From positions 1-43,666 of the forward strand of contig NZ_VICE01000140.1 in NCBI RefSeq assembly GCF_006546775.1: a DNA stretch of 43,666 nucleotides, given 5' to 3'. The position numbers and the translations under genes are program-made. Shown one piece after another: positions 1-8,937 of this stretch. Position 1 is the first letter of the stretch; each line of letters starts with the position of its first letter. The DNA comes from Marilutibacter aestuarii (GTDB lineage: Bacteria; Pseudomonadota; Gammaproteobacteria; Xanthomonadales; Xanthomonadaceae). Below the pieces are notes generated by a model, which was not told the origin of the DNA, did no database searches, and saw only the letters and a list, made by a program, of their open reading frames with translations.

Positions 1-261
<261 letters not shown>

Positions 262-270
262 TCACCCCAC

Positions 271-624
271 GTAGCCCGGGTAGGTGAAGCGCCCCCGGGT
301 CTTTGGCGTGACGCGGCCCGTAGGGCGCAATAAGCGCAGCGCATTGCGCCACGCCCCGTGCCGGCCAACTGTCCGGGGCGATGATGGGCGGAACGGCCGA
401 AAACAAAGGCTGGATCCCGGCGTGCGCTGGGATGACGGTTTGTGGGGCTGCCGGACGGGGTTCGGCTGCGGTGTCGCCGTAGGGTGGGTCGAGCCGAAGG
501 CGATACCCACCATCGCGTTTGGACACGACGCAGGATGGGTTTTGCGTCGCGCAACCCATCCTGCGAAGCGGCGAACGTCTGATCGCCCCGATCGGTAGCC
601 CGGGTAAGCGAAGGGCACCCGGGG
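271..624. repeat. Mosaic of short hairpin repeats (R6-R4-R5-R2-R3-R6)
   Basis: This gene-free stretch holds six short inverted repeats: R6 at 271-300 and 595-624 (arms CCCGGGT/ACCCGGG), R4 at 319-350 (arms GGGCGCAAT/ATTGCGCC), R5 at 401-438 (arms ATCCCGGCG/CGCTGGGAT), R2 at 473-513 (GGTGGGT/ACCCACC, slightly degenerate) and R3 at 529-570 (CAGGATGGGT/ACCCATCCTG). Apart from R5 the loops carry a GCGAAGC-like core. Copies recur at 5481-6331 and 29185-29596. The arrangement resembles REP/BIME-type intergenic elements. No gene was found between 1 and 698. Confidence 0.8.
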
Positions 625-698
625 CCCGGGTATGGCTCCGCATTCCGCGGCGACCGCCGGGCCTTGGGTTCGTCCGGGGCCGGACCCATAATCGGGGC

Positions 699-977
699 AT
701 GGACATCACATCCGACAACCCCGAGCACGGCTTCCAGTTCCCCGGTCATTTCGAGCTCAGCGCGATGGGCCCGGCGACCGCCAGCCTGGAGCGTGAACTG
801 CCGCAGCGCCTGATCGATGCCGGCATCGACGTCGAGAGCGAATCGATCGAGTGGAAGCACTCCTCCAACGGCAAGTACGTTTCGGTCCGCATCCGCTTCA
901 AGGCCGAGGATCGTGCCCAGTACGACCTGGCCCACCAGGTGCTGCGCGACCATCCCGAGGTGAAGTGGACGCTGTGA
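699..977 (+). CDS. ybeD: DUF493 (YbeD-like) family protein
   Basis: A 92-residue soluble protein starting [20 protein letters not shown]. Length, the N-terminal FPxxFEL-type segment and the C-terminal HPEVKWTL ending match the small ACT-like DUF493 family. Its position directly upstream of lipB and lipA, as in E. coli ybeD-lipB-lipA, supports this. The biochemical role of the family is not settled; a regulatory or lipoate-linked role is suggested by context only. I chose the ATG at 699 because upstream sequence in this frame is intergenic repeat. The stop overlaps the proposed lipB GTG start by four bases, which suggests translational coupling. Confidence 0.85.
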   Translation: MDITSDNPEHGFQFPGHFELSAMGPATASLERELPQRLIDAGIDVESESIEWKHSSNGKYVSVRIRFKAEDRAQYDLAHQVLRDHPEVKWTL

Positions 978-1687
978 CCTGCCACACCGCGCAAGTGGTC
1001 GGCGGCGCGGCCTCGGCGGCGCTGCCGGCGGCGCGACTGCGCGACCTGGGCCGGCAGCCCTACGAGCCGGTCTGGCGTGCGATGCAGGCCTTCACCGACG
1101 CGCGCACGGCCGATACGCCGGACGAACTGTGGCTGGTCGAACACGACCCGGTGTTCACGCTCGGCCAGGCCGGCAAGCCCGAGCACGTGCTCGCCGCCGG
1201 CGACATCCCCGTCATCCACGTCGACCGTGGTGGCCAGGTCACCTACCACGGGCCGGGCCAGATCGTGCTCTACCCGCTGCTGGACCTGCGTCGGCTCAAG
1301 GTCGGGGTGAAGGAGTACGTCTGCCGCGTCGAGCAGGCCATGATCGACACCCTGGCGGACTGGAACATCGAGGCGGTCCGTCGCGACGGCGCCCCCGGCG
1401 TCTATGTCGGCGACGCCAAGATCGGCGCGCTGGGGATCCGGGTCCGGCATGGCTGCACCTTCCACGGCCTGGCGTTCAACATCGCCATGGACCTGGCGCC
1501 CTTCCAGCGCATCAATCCCTGCGGTTTCGCGGGGTTGCAGGTGACCTCGGTGGTAGACTTGGGCGGGCCTTCCGGGCCTGAACCGGTCAAGCCGGTGCTC
1601 GTCGGGCACCTGGCGCGCCTGTTCGGGCTGCAGGTCGAGACCGCGCCGGCGCGCGTCCCCTCCATTCCCGGGACCCACGCGGCGTAG
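974..1687 (+). CDS. lipB: Octanoyl-[acyl-carrier-protein]:protein N-octanoyltransferase LipB
   Basis: LipB moves octanoate from acyl carrier protein to the lipoyl domains of 2-oxoacid dehydrogenases and GcvH, the first step of cytosolic lipoate synthesis. The 237-residue product shows the family blocks [12 protein letters not shown], then KIGALGIRV with the catalytic lysine, HGLAFNI, and [12 protein letters not shown] with the catalytic cysteine. Start: the frame has no early ATG. A GTG at 974 overlaps the preceding stop (GTGA) and has an AGGTGAAG-like stretch about 10 bases upstream, so I prefer it. It is followed after about 107 bases by lipA, which acts next in the pathway. Confidence 0.95.
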   Translation: MTCHTAQVVGGAASAALPAARLRDLGRQPYEPVWRAMQAFTDARTADTPDELWLVEHDPVFTLGQAGKPEHVLAAGDIPVIHVDRGGQVTYHGPGQIVLYPLLDLRRLKVGVKEYVCRVEQAMIDTLADWNIEAVRRDGAPGVYVGDAKIGALGIRVRHGCTFHGLAFNIAMDLAPFQRINPCGFAGLQVTSVVDLGGPSGPEPVKPVLVGHLARLFGLQVETAPARVPSIPGTHAA

Positions 1688-1794
1688 GGAGCCGGCATGC
1701 GTGGCGCGATCGCCCCGCGACGCCGGCCCCGCCCCCATTTTCCTGCCTTCCCCGTGGCCGGGGGAGGCCCCAGATCCGGCCAGGCCCCTCCACG

Positions 1795-2808
1795 ATGACC
1801 CAAGATGCCAGCAAGACCATCCCGCTCGCGGTCGTGAGCGGCGACAGCACCGGCCCCGCCCCGCTGCAGGCCGGCGTCAAGCAGGTGGCCGGCGACAAGA
1901 TCGCCCGTTCGCCCGTCCAGTTCCAGGACGTGCCGGTGCTGCGCAAGCCTTCCTGGATCCGCGTACGCATCCCATCGGGCAACGCCGTGCAGAAGCTCAA
2001 GGAGAAGCTGCGCGAGAACCGCCTGGTGACCGTCTGCGAGGAGGCCAGCTGTCCGAACATCCACGAGTGCTTCGGCCACGGCACCGCCACGTTCATGATC
2101 CTCGGCGAGGTCTGCACCCGCCGCTGCTCGTTCTGCGACGTCGCCCACGGCCGTCCCAAGCCGCCGGATCCGGGCGAGCCGGCGCACCTGGCCGAGACCG
2201 TGGCCGACATGGGCTTGCGCTACGTGGTGGTGACCAGCGTCGACCGCGACGACCTGCGCGACGGCGGTGCCCAGCACTTCGTCGACTGCATCGCCGCGAT
2301 CCGCGACAAGGCCCCGGGGACCCGCATCGAGATCCTCACCCCCGACTTCCGCGGCCGGGGCCGGATGGAGCGGGCGCTGGAGATCCTGGCCACGAACCCG
2401 CCGGACGTGTTCAACCACAACGTCGAGACCGTCCCGGACCTGTATCGCAACGTGCGACCGGGCGCGGACTACCAGTGGTCGATGACCCTGCTGCAGAAGT
2501 TCAAGGCCCAGCACCCGGGCGTCGTCACCAAGTCGGGGATCATGCTCGGCCTGGGGGAGACCATGGAGCAGGTGCAGGCCACCCTGCGCGACCTGCGCGC
2601 GCACGACGTCGACATGATCACCATCGGCCAGTACCTGCAGCCCAGTGCCCACCACCACCCGGTGATGCGCTACTGGACGCCGGAGGAGTTCAAGGCGCTG
2701 GAGGAGTACGGCCTGTCGCTGGGCTTCAGCCACGTCGCCTCGGGGCCGCTGGTGCGTTCCTCGTACCACGCCGACCGCTCGGCGATGGAAGCCGGCGTCG
2801 CCGCCTGA
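1795..2808 (+). CDS. lipA: Lipoyl synthase LipA
   Basis: A radical SAM enzyme that inserts two sulfur atoms into octanoyl groups on carrier proteins. The 337-residue sequence has both iron-sulfur cluster motifs: the auxiliary cluster CX4CX5C (C81, C86, C92) and the radical-SAM CX3CX2C (C107, C111, C114). The C-terminal RSSYHA provides the conserved serine that ligates the auxiliary cluster. The residues before about 45 are variable, as is common. It continues the ybeD-lipB-lipA order and probably shares their transcript. Length is normal for the family. Confidence 0.97.
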   Translation: MTQDASKTIPLAVVSGDSTGPAPLQAGVKQVAGDKIARSPVQFQDVPVLRKPSWIRVRIPSGNAVQKLKEKLRENRLVTVCEEASCPNIHECFGHGTATFMILGEVCTRRCSFCDVAHGRPKPPDPGEPAHLAETVADMGLRYVVVTSVDRDDLRDGGAQHFVDCIAAIRDKAPGTRIEILTPDFRGRGRMERALEILATNPPDVFNHNVETVPDLYRNVRPGADYQWSMTLLQKFKAQHPGVVTKSGIMLGLGETMEQVQATLRDLRAHDVDMITIGQYLQPSAHHHPVMRYWTPEEFKALEEYGLSLGFSHVASGPLVRSSYHADRSAMEAGVAA

Positions 2809-3119
2809 GCGCCGGTGGCGCCTTCACCCCGTGCATCCCCCTCGGCGGGGAAGATGCAGGGTACGGGCCGGGACCGATGGCCCCCGTCCGCGGGTGCCTG
2901 CGTTGTCATGGCCATGCCGGCCGGGTCATCAACCTGAACCGTGCGTCGGCCACGGGTGCCGTCCCGCCGTTCATCGCGTGACAGCGCGTGCAACTTTAGG
3001 CACTGTGAAACGGTCGTAGCCTGTACGAGTCTGTATGTATCGACGCGTATCGGCGGAATGCAAGGCGTCGATTCCCCCGCACCAAAGATCAGGCCGGTGA
3101 CGGCCGCGAAGTGTCCGCG
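2809..3119. other. Intergenic gap between lipA and prc
   Basis: About 310 bases without a convincing gene. It holds a hairpin just after lipA (2832-2858) and an A/T-richer stretch around 2990-3060 that is the likely location of the prc promoter. I could not pick a convincing -35/-10 pair there. Confidence 0.5.
2832..2858 (+). terminator. Hairpin after lipA, possible terminator
   Basis: Arms TGCATCCCC and GGGG-AA-GATGCA pair across a short loop, 24 bases after the lipA stop. There is no run of T after it, so it could be a weak terminator or an mRNA-stabilising 3' end rather than a classical intrinsic terminator. Confidence 0.4.
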
Positions 3120-5330
3120 ATGAATCCCAAGAATCCCCTGCTGCTCGCTTTGCTCTTGGCCGCTCCGCTGGCGCAGTCCGCGCTGGCCGATGACGGCGGT
3201 ACCCCGGCCCTGGCGGCCGTGACCCCGGGCGCGGCGCTGCCGACGTCGGCGACGCAGGACCAGGTCACCGCGGCGCGCCACGTCTACACCCTGCTCTCCG
3301 ACAGCCGCTACGCCTACCGGCCCAAGCCGCTGGACGACGCCTTGTCGGTGGACATGTACGACCGTTACCTGGAGTCTCTGGACGGGGGCAAGCAGTTCTT
3401 CACCGCGACCGACATCGCCCGCTTCGACGCCTGGAAGCTGCGTCTCGACGACGCGCTCAAGAGCGGCGACCTCGATCCGGCCTACGCGATGTTCAGCACC
3501 TACCGCAAGCGCGTCAACGAACGCGTCGCGTTCGCCCGGGCGCTGCTGACCAAGGACGTCTTCCAGTTCACCGGCAACGACCGCTACGAGTACGACCGCG
3601 AGGACGCGGCCTGGGCCGCCGACACCGCTGAACTCGACAGCCTGTGGACCCAGTCGGTGCGCAACGACTGGCTGCGCCTGAAGATGGCCGGCAAGAAGCC
3701 CGATGACATCCGCAAGACCCTCGACAAGCGCTATGAGAACCTGGCCAAGGGCATTGCCGAGTTGAAGGGCGAGGATGTCTTCCAGACCTTCCTCAACAGC
3801 TACGCCAACGCGATCGACCCGCACACCGACTACCTCACCCCGCGTTCGGCCGACAACTTCAACCTGTCGATGTCGCTCTCGCTGGAGGGCATCGGCGCGG
3901 TGCTGCAGAAGCAGGACGATGTCGTCGCCATCCGCGAAATCGTCGCCGGTGGCCCGGCAGGCAAGTCCGGCAAGCTCAATCCCGGCGACCGCATCGTCGC
4001 GGTCGGCCAGGGCGAGAGCGGGCCGATGGAGGACGTCGTGGGCTGGCGCATCGACGATGTCGTCTCCAAGATCCGCGGCAACAAGGGCAGCAAGGTGCGC
4101 CTGGACGTGATCCCGGTCGAGATGGGCCTGGATTCGCCGCCCAGCCGCGTCGTGCTGGTGCGCGACAAGGTGCGCCTGGAGGACCAGGCCGCGAAGTCCA
4201 AGGTCATCACCATCCCGGCGGCGGGTGGCGCCCCGGCGCAGCGCGTCGGCGTGATCGAGCTGCCCGGCTTCTACCAGGACTTCGAGGGCCGTCGCCGCAA
4301 CGCCAACGACTATGCCTCCGCCACCCGCGATGTCGCCCGCCTGCTCGAGGAGCTGCAGGGCAAGGATGTCGACGGCGTGGTCCTGGACCTGCGCAACAAC
4401 GGCGGCGGATCGCTCAACGAGGCGATCGAGCTGACCGGCCTGTTCATCGACCGCGGCCCGGTCGTGCAGGTGCGCGAGTCCGGCGGCCGGGTCGTCGTCA
4501 ATGGCGACGAGGACAGCGGCATCGCCTGGGAAGGCCCGCTTGCCGTGCTGATCAACCGCGGTTCGGCTTCGGCGTCGGAGATCTTCGCCGGCGCGATCCA
4601 GGACTATGGCCGCGGCCTCGTCATCGGCGAGACCACCTTCGGCAAGGGCACCGTGCAGAACCTGATCGACCTGGATCGCTGGCCGGCCAACGAAACGCCG
4701 CGCTTCGGCCAGGTGAAGCTGACCATTGCCCAGTTCTTCCGCGTCAGCGGCGGCTCCACGCAGAACAAGGGCGTCGTGCCCGACATCGCGTTCCCGGCGT
4801 CGGTGGATGCGACCGAGTTCGGCGAGAGCACCTACGACAACGCATTGCCCTGGACCAAGATCTCGGCCGTGCCGCACGTGCGCTACGGCAACTTCGCCCC
4901 GTTGCTGCCCAAGCTCGAGGCGCTGCACGAGAATCGCATTGCCCGCGACAAGGAGTTCCAGTGGTGGGCCGATGACGTCGCCCAGTACCGTGCGGAAAGC
5001 GAGAAGACCTCGATCACCCTCAACGAGGCCGAGCGTCGCGCCGAGCGCGACCGCGAGCAGGCCAAGCGCAAGGCGCGCCAGGAAGAGCGCAAGGCCCTCG
5101 GCCTCGCCCTCGACCCGCTGGCCGACGTGACCGACGACGGGTTGTCGGCCAACGAGCGCGACATCGTCAAGGATGCCGAGCGCGAGAAGCTGGCCGAGGA
5201 TCGTCCCGATCCGCTGCTGCGCGAATCCGCCGCGATCCTGGCCGATGCCATCCGCCTGCTCGACGCGGACAAGCAGCTTTCGGCCCAGGTCCTGCCGACC
5301 GCCAACCAGCCGGGCCACTGGGCGGACTGA
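3120..5330 (+). CDS. prc: Tail-specific (carboxy-terminal processing) protease Prc
   Basis: A periplasmic S41 serine protease of 736 residues, the usual large Prc/Tsp size. It has a signal peptide (MNPKNPLLLALLLAAPLAQSALA), an N-terminal helical domain, a PDZ domain (starting near LEGIGAVLQKQDD), and the S41 core with LDLRNNGGGS, the nucleophile region GSASASEIFAG and the general-base lysine in FGKGTVQN. A charged C-terminal domain rich in E/R/K follows. In E. coli Prc trims or degrades periplasmic proteins, including murein endopeptidases. I chose ATG 3120 because it sits directly before the signal peptide; an in-frame GTG at 3111 is possible. A strong terminator follows, so it ends a transcription unit. 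Confidence 0.93.
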   Translation: MNPKNPLLLALLLAAPLAQSALADDGGTPALAAVTPGAALPTSATQDQVTAARHVYTLLSDSRYAYRPKPLDDALSVDMYDRYLESLDGGKQFFTATDIARFDAWKLRLDDALKSGDLDPAYAMFSTYRKRVNERVAFARALLTKDVFQFTGNDRYEYDREDAAWAADTAELDSLWTQSVRNDWLRLKMAGKKPDDIRKTLDKRYENLAKGIAELKGEDVFQTFLNSYANAIDPHTDYLTPRSADNFNLSMSLSLEGIGAVLQKQDDVVAIREIVAGGPAGKSGKLNPGDRIVAVGQGESGPMEDVVGWRIDDVVSKIRGNKGSKVRLDVIPVEMGLDSPPSRVVLVRDKVRLEDQAAKSKVITIPAAGGAPAQRVGVIELPGFYQDFEGRRRNANDYASATRDVARLLEELQGKDVDGVVLDLRNNGGGSLNEAIELTGLFIDRGPVVQVRESGGRVVVNGDEDSGIAWEGPLAVLINRGSASASEIFAGAIQDYGRGLVIGETTFGKGTVQNLIDLDRWPANETPRFGQVKLTIAQFFRVSGGSTQNKGVVPDIAFPASVDATEFGESTYDNALPWTKISAVPHVRYGNFAPLLPKLEALHENRIARDKEFQWWADDVAQYRAESEKTSITLNEAERRAERDREQAKRKARQEERKALGLALDPLADVTDDGLSANERDIVKDAEREKLAEDRPDPLLRESAAILADAIRLLDADKQLSAQVLPTANQPGHWAD

Positions 5331-5351
5331 CTGCCCGTAGCGAAGGGTACG

Positions 5352-5384
5352 AAAAAGGGACGGCCTGGCCGTCCCTTTTTCTTT
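5352..5384 (+). terminator. Intrinsic terminator after prc
   Basis: A perfect 13-bp stem (AAAAAGGGACGGC / GCCGTCCCTTTTT) with a 3-nt loop, followed by further T residues, 21 bases after the prc stop. The stem is symmetrical with A on the 5' side and T on the 3' side, so it could also work for transcripts from the opposite direction. Confidence 0.93.
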
Positions 5385-5386
5385 GG

Positions 5387-5461
5387 TGATGGGTGATGGG
5401 TGATGGGTGATGGGGAATGGGGAATGGGGAATGGGGAATGGGGAATGGGGAATGGGGAATG
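5387..5461 (+). repeat. Two-phase heptamer array, (TGATGGG)x4 then (GAATGGG)x6
   Basis: Four perfect copies of TGATGGG pass without a break into six copies of GAATGGG plus a partial unit, all in the same 7-base register. The second part contains seven runs of GGGG separated by AAT, a pattern typical of DNA able to form a G-quadruplex. It lies just beyond the prc terminator and belongs to no plausible gene. Confidence 0.92.
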
Positions 5462-5480
5462 TCGGAGGTCGGTCGCGACG

Positions 5481-6232
5481 TCGCCGTAGGGTGGGTAGAG
5501 CCGAAGGCGAAACCCACCGTCGCCGGCAACCGTAACGCGTGGACGCAGGATTGGCGTTGCTTCGCGCAACCCATCCTACGGTGCTCGATTGGAGCCCACG
5601 AAAAGGTCAAAGGCTTCCGCCCTGTGGGCGGGTTCCTTTTGTCTTGTCAAAAGGAACCAAAACCGCCGGCTCCATCGTACGCCGGCGCGGCTTCGCCGCA
5701 CCGGTCCCCTGTGCGCCTCGGCCGTGGCGGCACGGCGCCCAAACTCGCTGCGCTCAGACAAGGGTGCCTCTCCGGCCGCCACGCCCTGCGGTGCTCGGCG
5801 GCCTCAAAGTCGCAAGATCAAGATCAAGATCAACGCTAATACGACGCGTAGCGTCGCCGTAGGGTGGGTAGAGCCGAAGGCGAAACCCACCTTCGCCGGC
5901 AACCGTAACGCGTGGACGCAGGATTGGCGTTGCTTCGCGCAATCCATCCTACGGTGCTCGATCGAAACCCACGAAAAGGTCAAAGGCTTCCGCCCTGTGG
6001 GCGGGTTCCTTTTGTCTTGTCAGAAGGAACCAAAACCGCCGGCTCCATCGTCCGCCGGCGCGGCTTCGCCGCACCGGTCCCCTGTGCGCCTCGGCCGTGG
6101 CGGCACGGCGCCCAAACTCGCTGCGCCCGGACAAGGGCGCCTCTCCGGCCGCCACGCCCTGCGGTGCTCGGCGGCCTCAAAGTCGCAAGATCAAGATCAA
6201 GATCAACGGCAACGGCAATACGACGCGTAGCG
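5481..6232. repeat. Tandem duplication of a ~375-bp repeat block (R2-R3-R1)x2
   Basis: The stretch 5481-5853 (373 bp) is repeated almost exactly at 5854-6232 (379 bp); a third, partial unit starts at 6233. Each unit contains R2 (GGTGGGT/ACCCACC hairpin), R3 (5544-5580 and 5917-5953) and R1 (5598-5833 and 5971-6208). The six-base length difference lies in the simple-repeat tail of R1 (gctaat versus ggcaacggcaat). The copies differ by scattered substitutions, so the duplication is not brand new. Open frames across it are repeated with the DNA and are not judged to be genes. Confidence 0.88.
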
Positions 6233-6331
6233 TCGCCGTAGGGTGGGTAGAGCCGAAGGCGAAACCCACCATCGTCGCTGGTGGATACGACGCAGGATGG
6301 GCTTTGCTTCGCGCAACCCATCCTGCGAAGC
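6233..6331. repeat. Third, partial repeat unit (R2 and R3)
   Basis: R2 at 6233-6272 is followed by R3 at 6291-6331 (arms GCAGGATGGG/CCCATCCTGC). This R3 is closer to the copy at 529-570 than to the two copies just upstream. The remaining ~125 bases to the end of the hydrolase gene contain only a degenerate R4-like fragment near 6396-6420. Confidence 0.75.
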
Positions 6332-6456
6332 GGGCCTCCCGCGCGGCGGCGCGTTGGAAGCCAGGCTTGCTCAAATCGCCACCTTGCGCGGTGCATCATG
6401 CGCGGCGCATTGCGCCGGACGAAGCCGCGTCTCTTGAGGGGGACTCGCCGTGCGTC

Positions 6457-7539
6457 TCAGTCGGCCGGATCGGGTGGCAGGTCGATCGCCGGGCATCCAG
6501 CCGTGTCGGCGACCTCCTGCAACCACTCGCCGAAGGGCACGGCCAGCCAGTCCAGGCGCAATCCCGCCGTCATGTGGGTCTCAAGGGGAAGCGTCACCTG
6601 CCGCGCATGGGGAGCGGCATCGGCGATGCGCCGCGCGCTTCCGGCGGGAACGAGCCGGTCCCGGCCGCCCTCGACCAGCAACATGCACGTCGACGTCGCG
6701 GCGGCGGCCTGGCTGGCGTCGATGGACGCGAGGTCGACGTCCAGTTTGCGGCCCGCTTCGGCTATTGCGTCCGGGAGTTCGTCCATGCCGTGGTGGCGGC
6801 GGACGAACCAGGGCAAGGCATCGCCATCGAGCAGTTCCCGCGCGAAGCGCTCTATCGCGGTGGCGGCGTTGTCGAACGGTGCGATCGCGATGAGCGCGGT
6901 GGGCTGCCCGGTGCCGGCCTCGTCCGCCTGGGCGGCCATGAAGATCGCGGTGGCGGCCCCGTACGACAATCCGAACAGGTAGACAGGCCCTTCGACCAGG
7001 CCCTGCTCCCGCCAGCCGGGCAAGAGCTGCAGGATGTCGCGTGCCTCGCGCGGCCCGAAACCCGGTGGCGCCTCGTCCGAACGGCCATGGTGGCGCAGGT
7101 CCGGCAGGATGCCCCGATACCCCTGGCGGGCGAGGGCGGTCGCCCAGGGAAGCATCATCGAACCGTCGTTGCCCCACCCGTGCAGGTAAACGATCGTGCC
7201 CCGCGTGCTGGGCGGCGGCTCATCCTGTACCACCGACAGGTTCCAGTGGAGCAGATATCCCTCGGCGTCCCTCTGGTAGCGGGCATCGACGTCGAACGCG
7301 CGTACCGGGACGGTGAGGTAGTGGATGCGCACGCCTTCCGCCGTCCATGCCTCGCCTTCTTCGATGCCCATGGATGCCAGTGTGGCGCGTCCCGTCGGCG
7401 GTATCGGCAGCTTCAGCAGGGGCGAAGGCGTGGCGATCCTGTCGGCCAGGGACATGCATCCACTGGTCGACAGGACGAGCGCGCAAGCGATACCGGACGC
7501 GAGTCGTCTCCACGTCGGGGTCCGGGCTGCGGGCCTCAC
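6457..7539 (-). CDS. Alpha/beta hydrolase lipoprotein
   Basis: A 360-residue protein with an N-terminal lipoprotein signal (lipobox STSGC, Cys28), so probably anchored in the envelope. The fold is of the serine aminopeptidase/BAAT-like hydrolase type: HGWGND near the oxyanion hole, nucleophile elbow GLSYGA, acid in EGGRDRLVP and a late histidine in ETHMTAG. The substrate is unknown. The proposed GTG start overlaps the stop of the upstream permease (GTGA), which argues that it is the fifth gene of the export operon and translationally coupled to it. It may act on the exported compound or on envelope lipids; this is inference. Its 3' end faces the prc region across the repeats. Confidence 0.8.
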   Translation of the reverse strand: MRPAARTPTWRRLASGIACALVLSTSGCMSLADRIATPSPLLKLPIPPTGRATLASMGIEEGEAWTAEGVRIHYLTVPVRAFDVDARYQRDAEGYLLHWNLSVVQDEPPPSTRGTIVYLHGWGNDGSMMLPWATALARQGYRGILPDLRHHGRSDEAPPGFGPREARDILQLLPGWREQGLVEGPVYLFGLSYGAATAIFMAAQADEAGTGQPTALIAIAPFDNAATAIERFARELLDGDALPWFVRRHHGMDELPDAIAEAGRKLDVDLASIDASQAAAATSTCMLLVEGGRDRLVPAGSARRIADAAPHARQVTLPLETHMTAGLRLDWLAVPFGEWLQEVADTAGCPAIDLPPDPAD

Positions 7540-8852
7540 GCCGAGCGCAGGGCCTCGGTGACCGGCAGGCGGGCGGCGCGCAGCGATGGGAAGAGGCCGC
7601 CGACCAGGCCGATGCCCAGCGCCCACTTCAGTCCGCTCCAGAGCAGCTCCGGGGAAACGTTGAACTTGAACATCACCTGGCTGAAGTTGCCGCTCAAGGT
7701 CGACACGCTGTAGTTGTTGAAGACCAGCCACGCCAGCAGGCCGCCCAGCAGGCCGCCCAGCAGCGCCAGCAACATGGTCTCCAGCATCACCGCGACCACC
7801 ACCGGCAGGCCACGGAAGCCGATCGCGCGCATCGTCGCGATCTCGCGCGCGCGGCCCGCGACGGCGGCGTACATGGTGTTGAGCGCACCGAACACCGCGC
7901 CGATCGCCATGATCGTGCCGATGACCTTGCCCAGGATGTCGATCAGCTTGGTCAGGCCCTCTGACTGCTTGCTGTAGTAGTCCTTGGTGCTGAGCACGTC
8001 GAGTTTCAGCCGCGGGTCGGCGGCCATCGCCGCCTTGAAGGCGGTGAGCGCCTTGGCGTTCTTCAGGCGCACCGTCACCGACTGGTAGGAGGTGCGCTGG
8101 TAGGTCGAGGACAGGGTCTGCGCGTCGGCCCACAGTTCCGAATCGTGCGAATCGCCGGATGCGAAGCGACCCACCACCGTCCAGTCCTGGTTGGCCAGTT
8201 CGATGGTCTTGCCGACCTCCAGGCCCACGTACTGGGACTGCGCGCCCTGGCCGACGACCAGTTCGCGCTTGCCCGGCTCGAAGCGGCGGCCTTCGACGAT
8301 CTCCAGCTGCGGCCGGATCGCCCAGCCCGCGTCGCCGACGCCGCGCAGCTGCGCATTGGCGTCGGTGCCGTCGGCACGCGTGACCATGTTGACCACCTGC
8401 GACAGCTCGGGCGAGACCAGCGGCCTGCCGTCCGTGTCGAGGGCGATGCCGGCGAGGCTGGAGATCAACGGGACCTGCTCGCGGGCGATGGTCGAGTTGG
8501 TCTCGGCCTGCGAGCCGCCGCGCAGGATGATCGCGGTGTCGTCGCGACCGGTCTGGTTGAGCGTCTTCTGGAAGCCCGCGCCCATCGCCAGCATCGCCAC
8601 CAGTACGCCGACCACGCCGGCGATACCCACCACGATCACCGACGAAGCGCCCCAGCGGTCGGGCAGGCTGGCGATGCCGATGCGTGTCGCGGCGAGCGCG
8701 AGGCGCCCGCTGCGGGTGAACGACAGCCAGAGCGCCGCCAGCACCGCGAGGGCCAGCACGCCTTGCCAGGGCAGCAGTATCCAGCCCACCAGGCCGACGA
8801 GCAGGGCGACGATCACGCCAAGGTTGCCCAGCCATTTCTTGATGCGGTTCAT
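7536..8852 (-). CDS. ABC transporter permease, MacB/FtsX type (second permease)
   Basis: A 438-residue inner-membrane protein. Two hydrophobic segments near the N-terminus (about residues 10-45) precede another around 70-95, then a large periplasmic MacB-type domain and three C-terminal transmembrane helices of the FtsX domain (from about 310 to 415). The sequence ARAREIATMRAIGFR is the cytosolic coupling motif seen in FtsX permeases. It has no ATPase domain and would use the ATPase at 10174-10866. The extra N-terminal membrane segments distinguish it from its neighbour. It lies 85 bases after the other permease and overlaps the hydrolase gene by four bases. Confidence 0.87.
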   Translation of the reverse strand: MNRIKKWLGNLGVIVALLVGLVGWILLPWQGVLALAVLAALWLSFTRSGRLALAATRIGIASLPDRWGASSVIVVGIAGVVGVLVAMLAMGAGFQKTLNQTGRDDTAIILRGGSQAETNSTIAREQVPLISSLAGIALDTDGRPLVSPELSQVVNMVTRADGTDANAQLRGVGDAGWAIRPQLEIVEGRRFEPGKRELVVGQGAQSQYVGLEVGKTIELANQDWTVVGRFASGDSHDSELWADAQTLSSTYQRTSYQSVTVRLKNAKALTAFKAAMAADPRLKLDVLSTKDYYSKQSEGLTKLIDILGKVIGTIMAIGAVFGALNTMYAAVAGRAREIATMRAIGFRGLPVVVAVMLETMLLALLGGLLGGLLAWLVFNNYSVSTLSGNFSQVMFKFNVSPELLWSGLKWALGIGLVGGLFPSLRAARLPVTEALRSA

Positions 8853-8937
8853 GCGTGGATCCTCGAATCAGATGAGGCCGCGCGGTCCCATGCGCGGACG
8901 TCGTGGACGATGCCGGGTGACGGAGGGGCGGGCATGC

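Noticed and set aside
2670-5318. Long open frame on the minus strand opposite prc (882 codons)
   Set aside because: Antisense to a clear, complete Prc protease; long shadow frames are expected at this G+C and the translation has no recognisable domain.
5417-6241. Several open frames in the duplicated repeat block
   Set aside because: They duplicate with the DNA, break by indels in other copies (1-207, 28885-29127) and have no ribosome binding sites or known domains.
5481-6331. CRISPR array
   Set aside because: Units are ~375 bp with nearly identical content rather than short repeats with unique spacers, and no cas gene is near.
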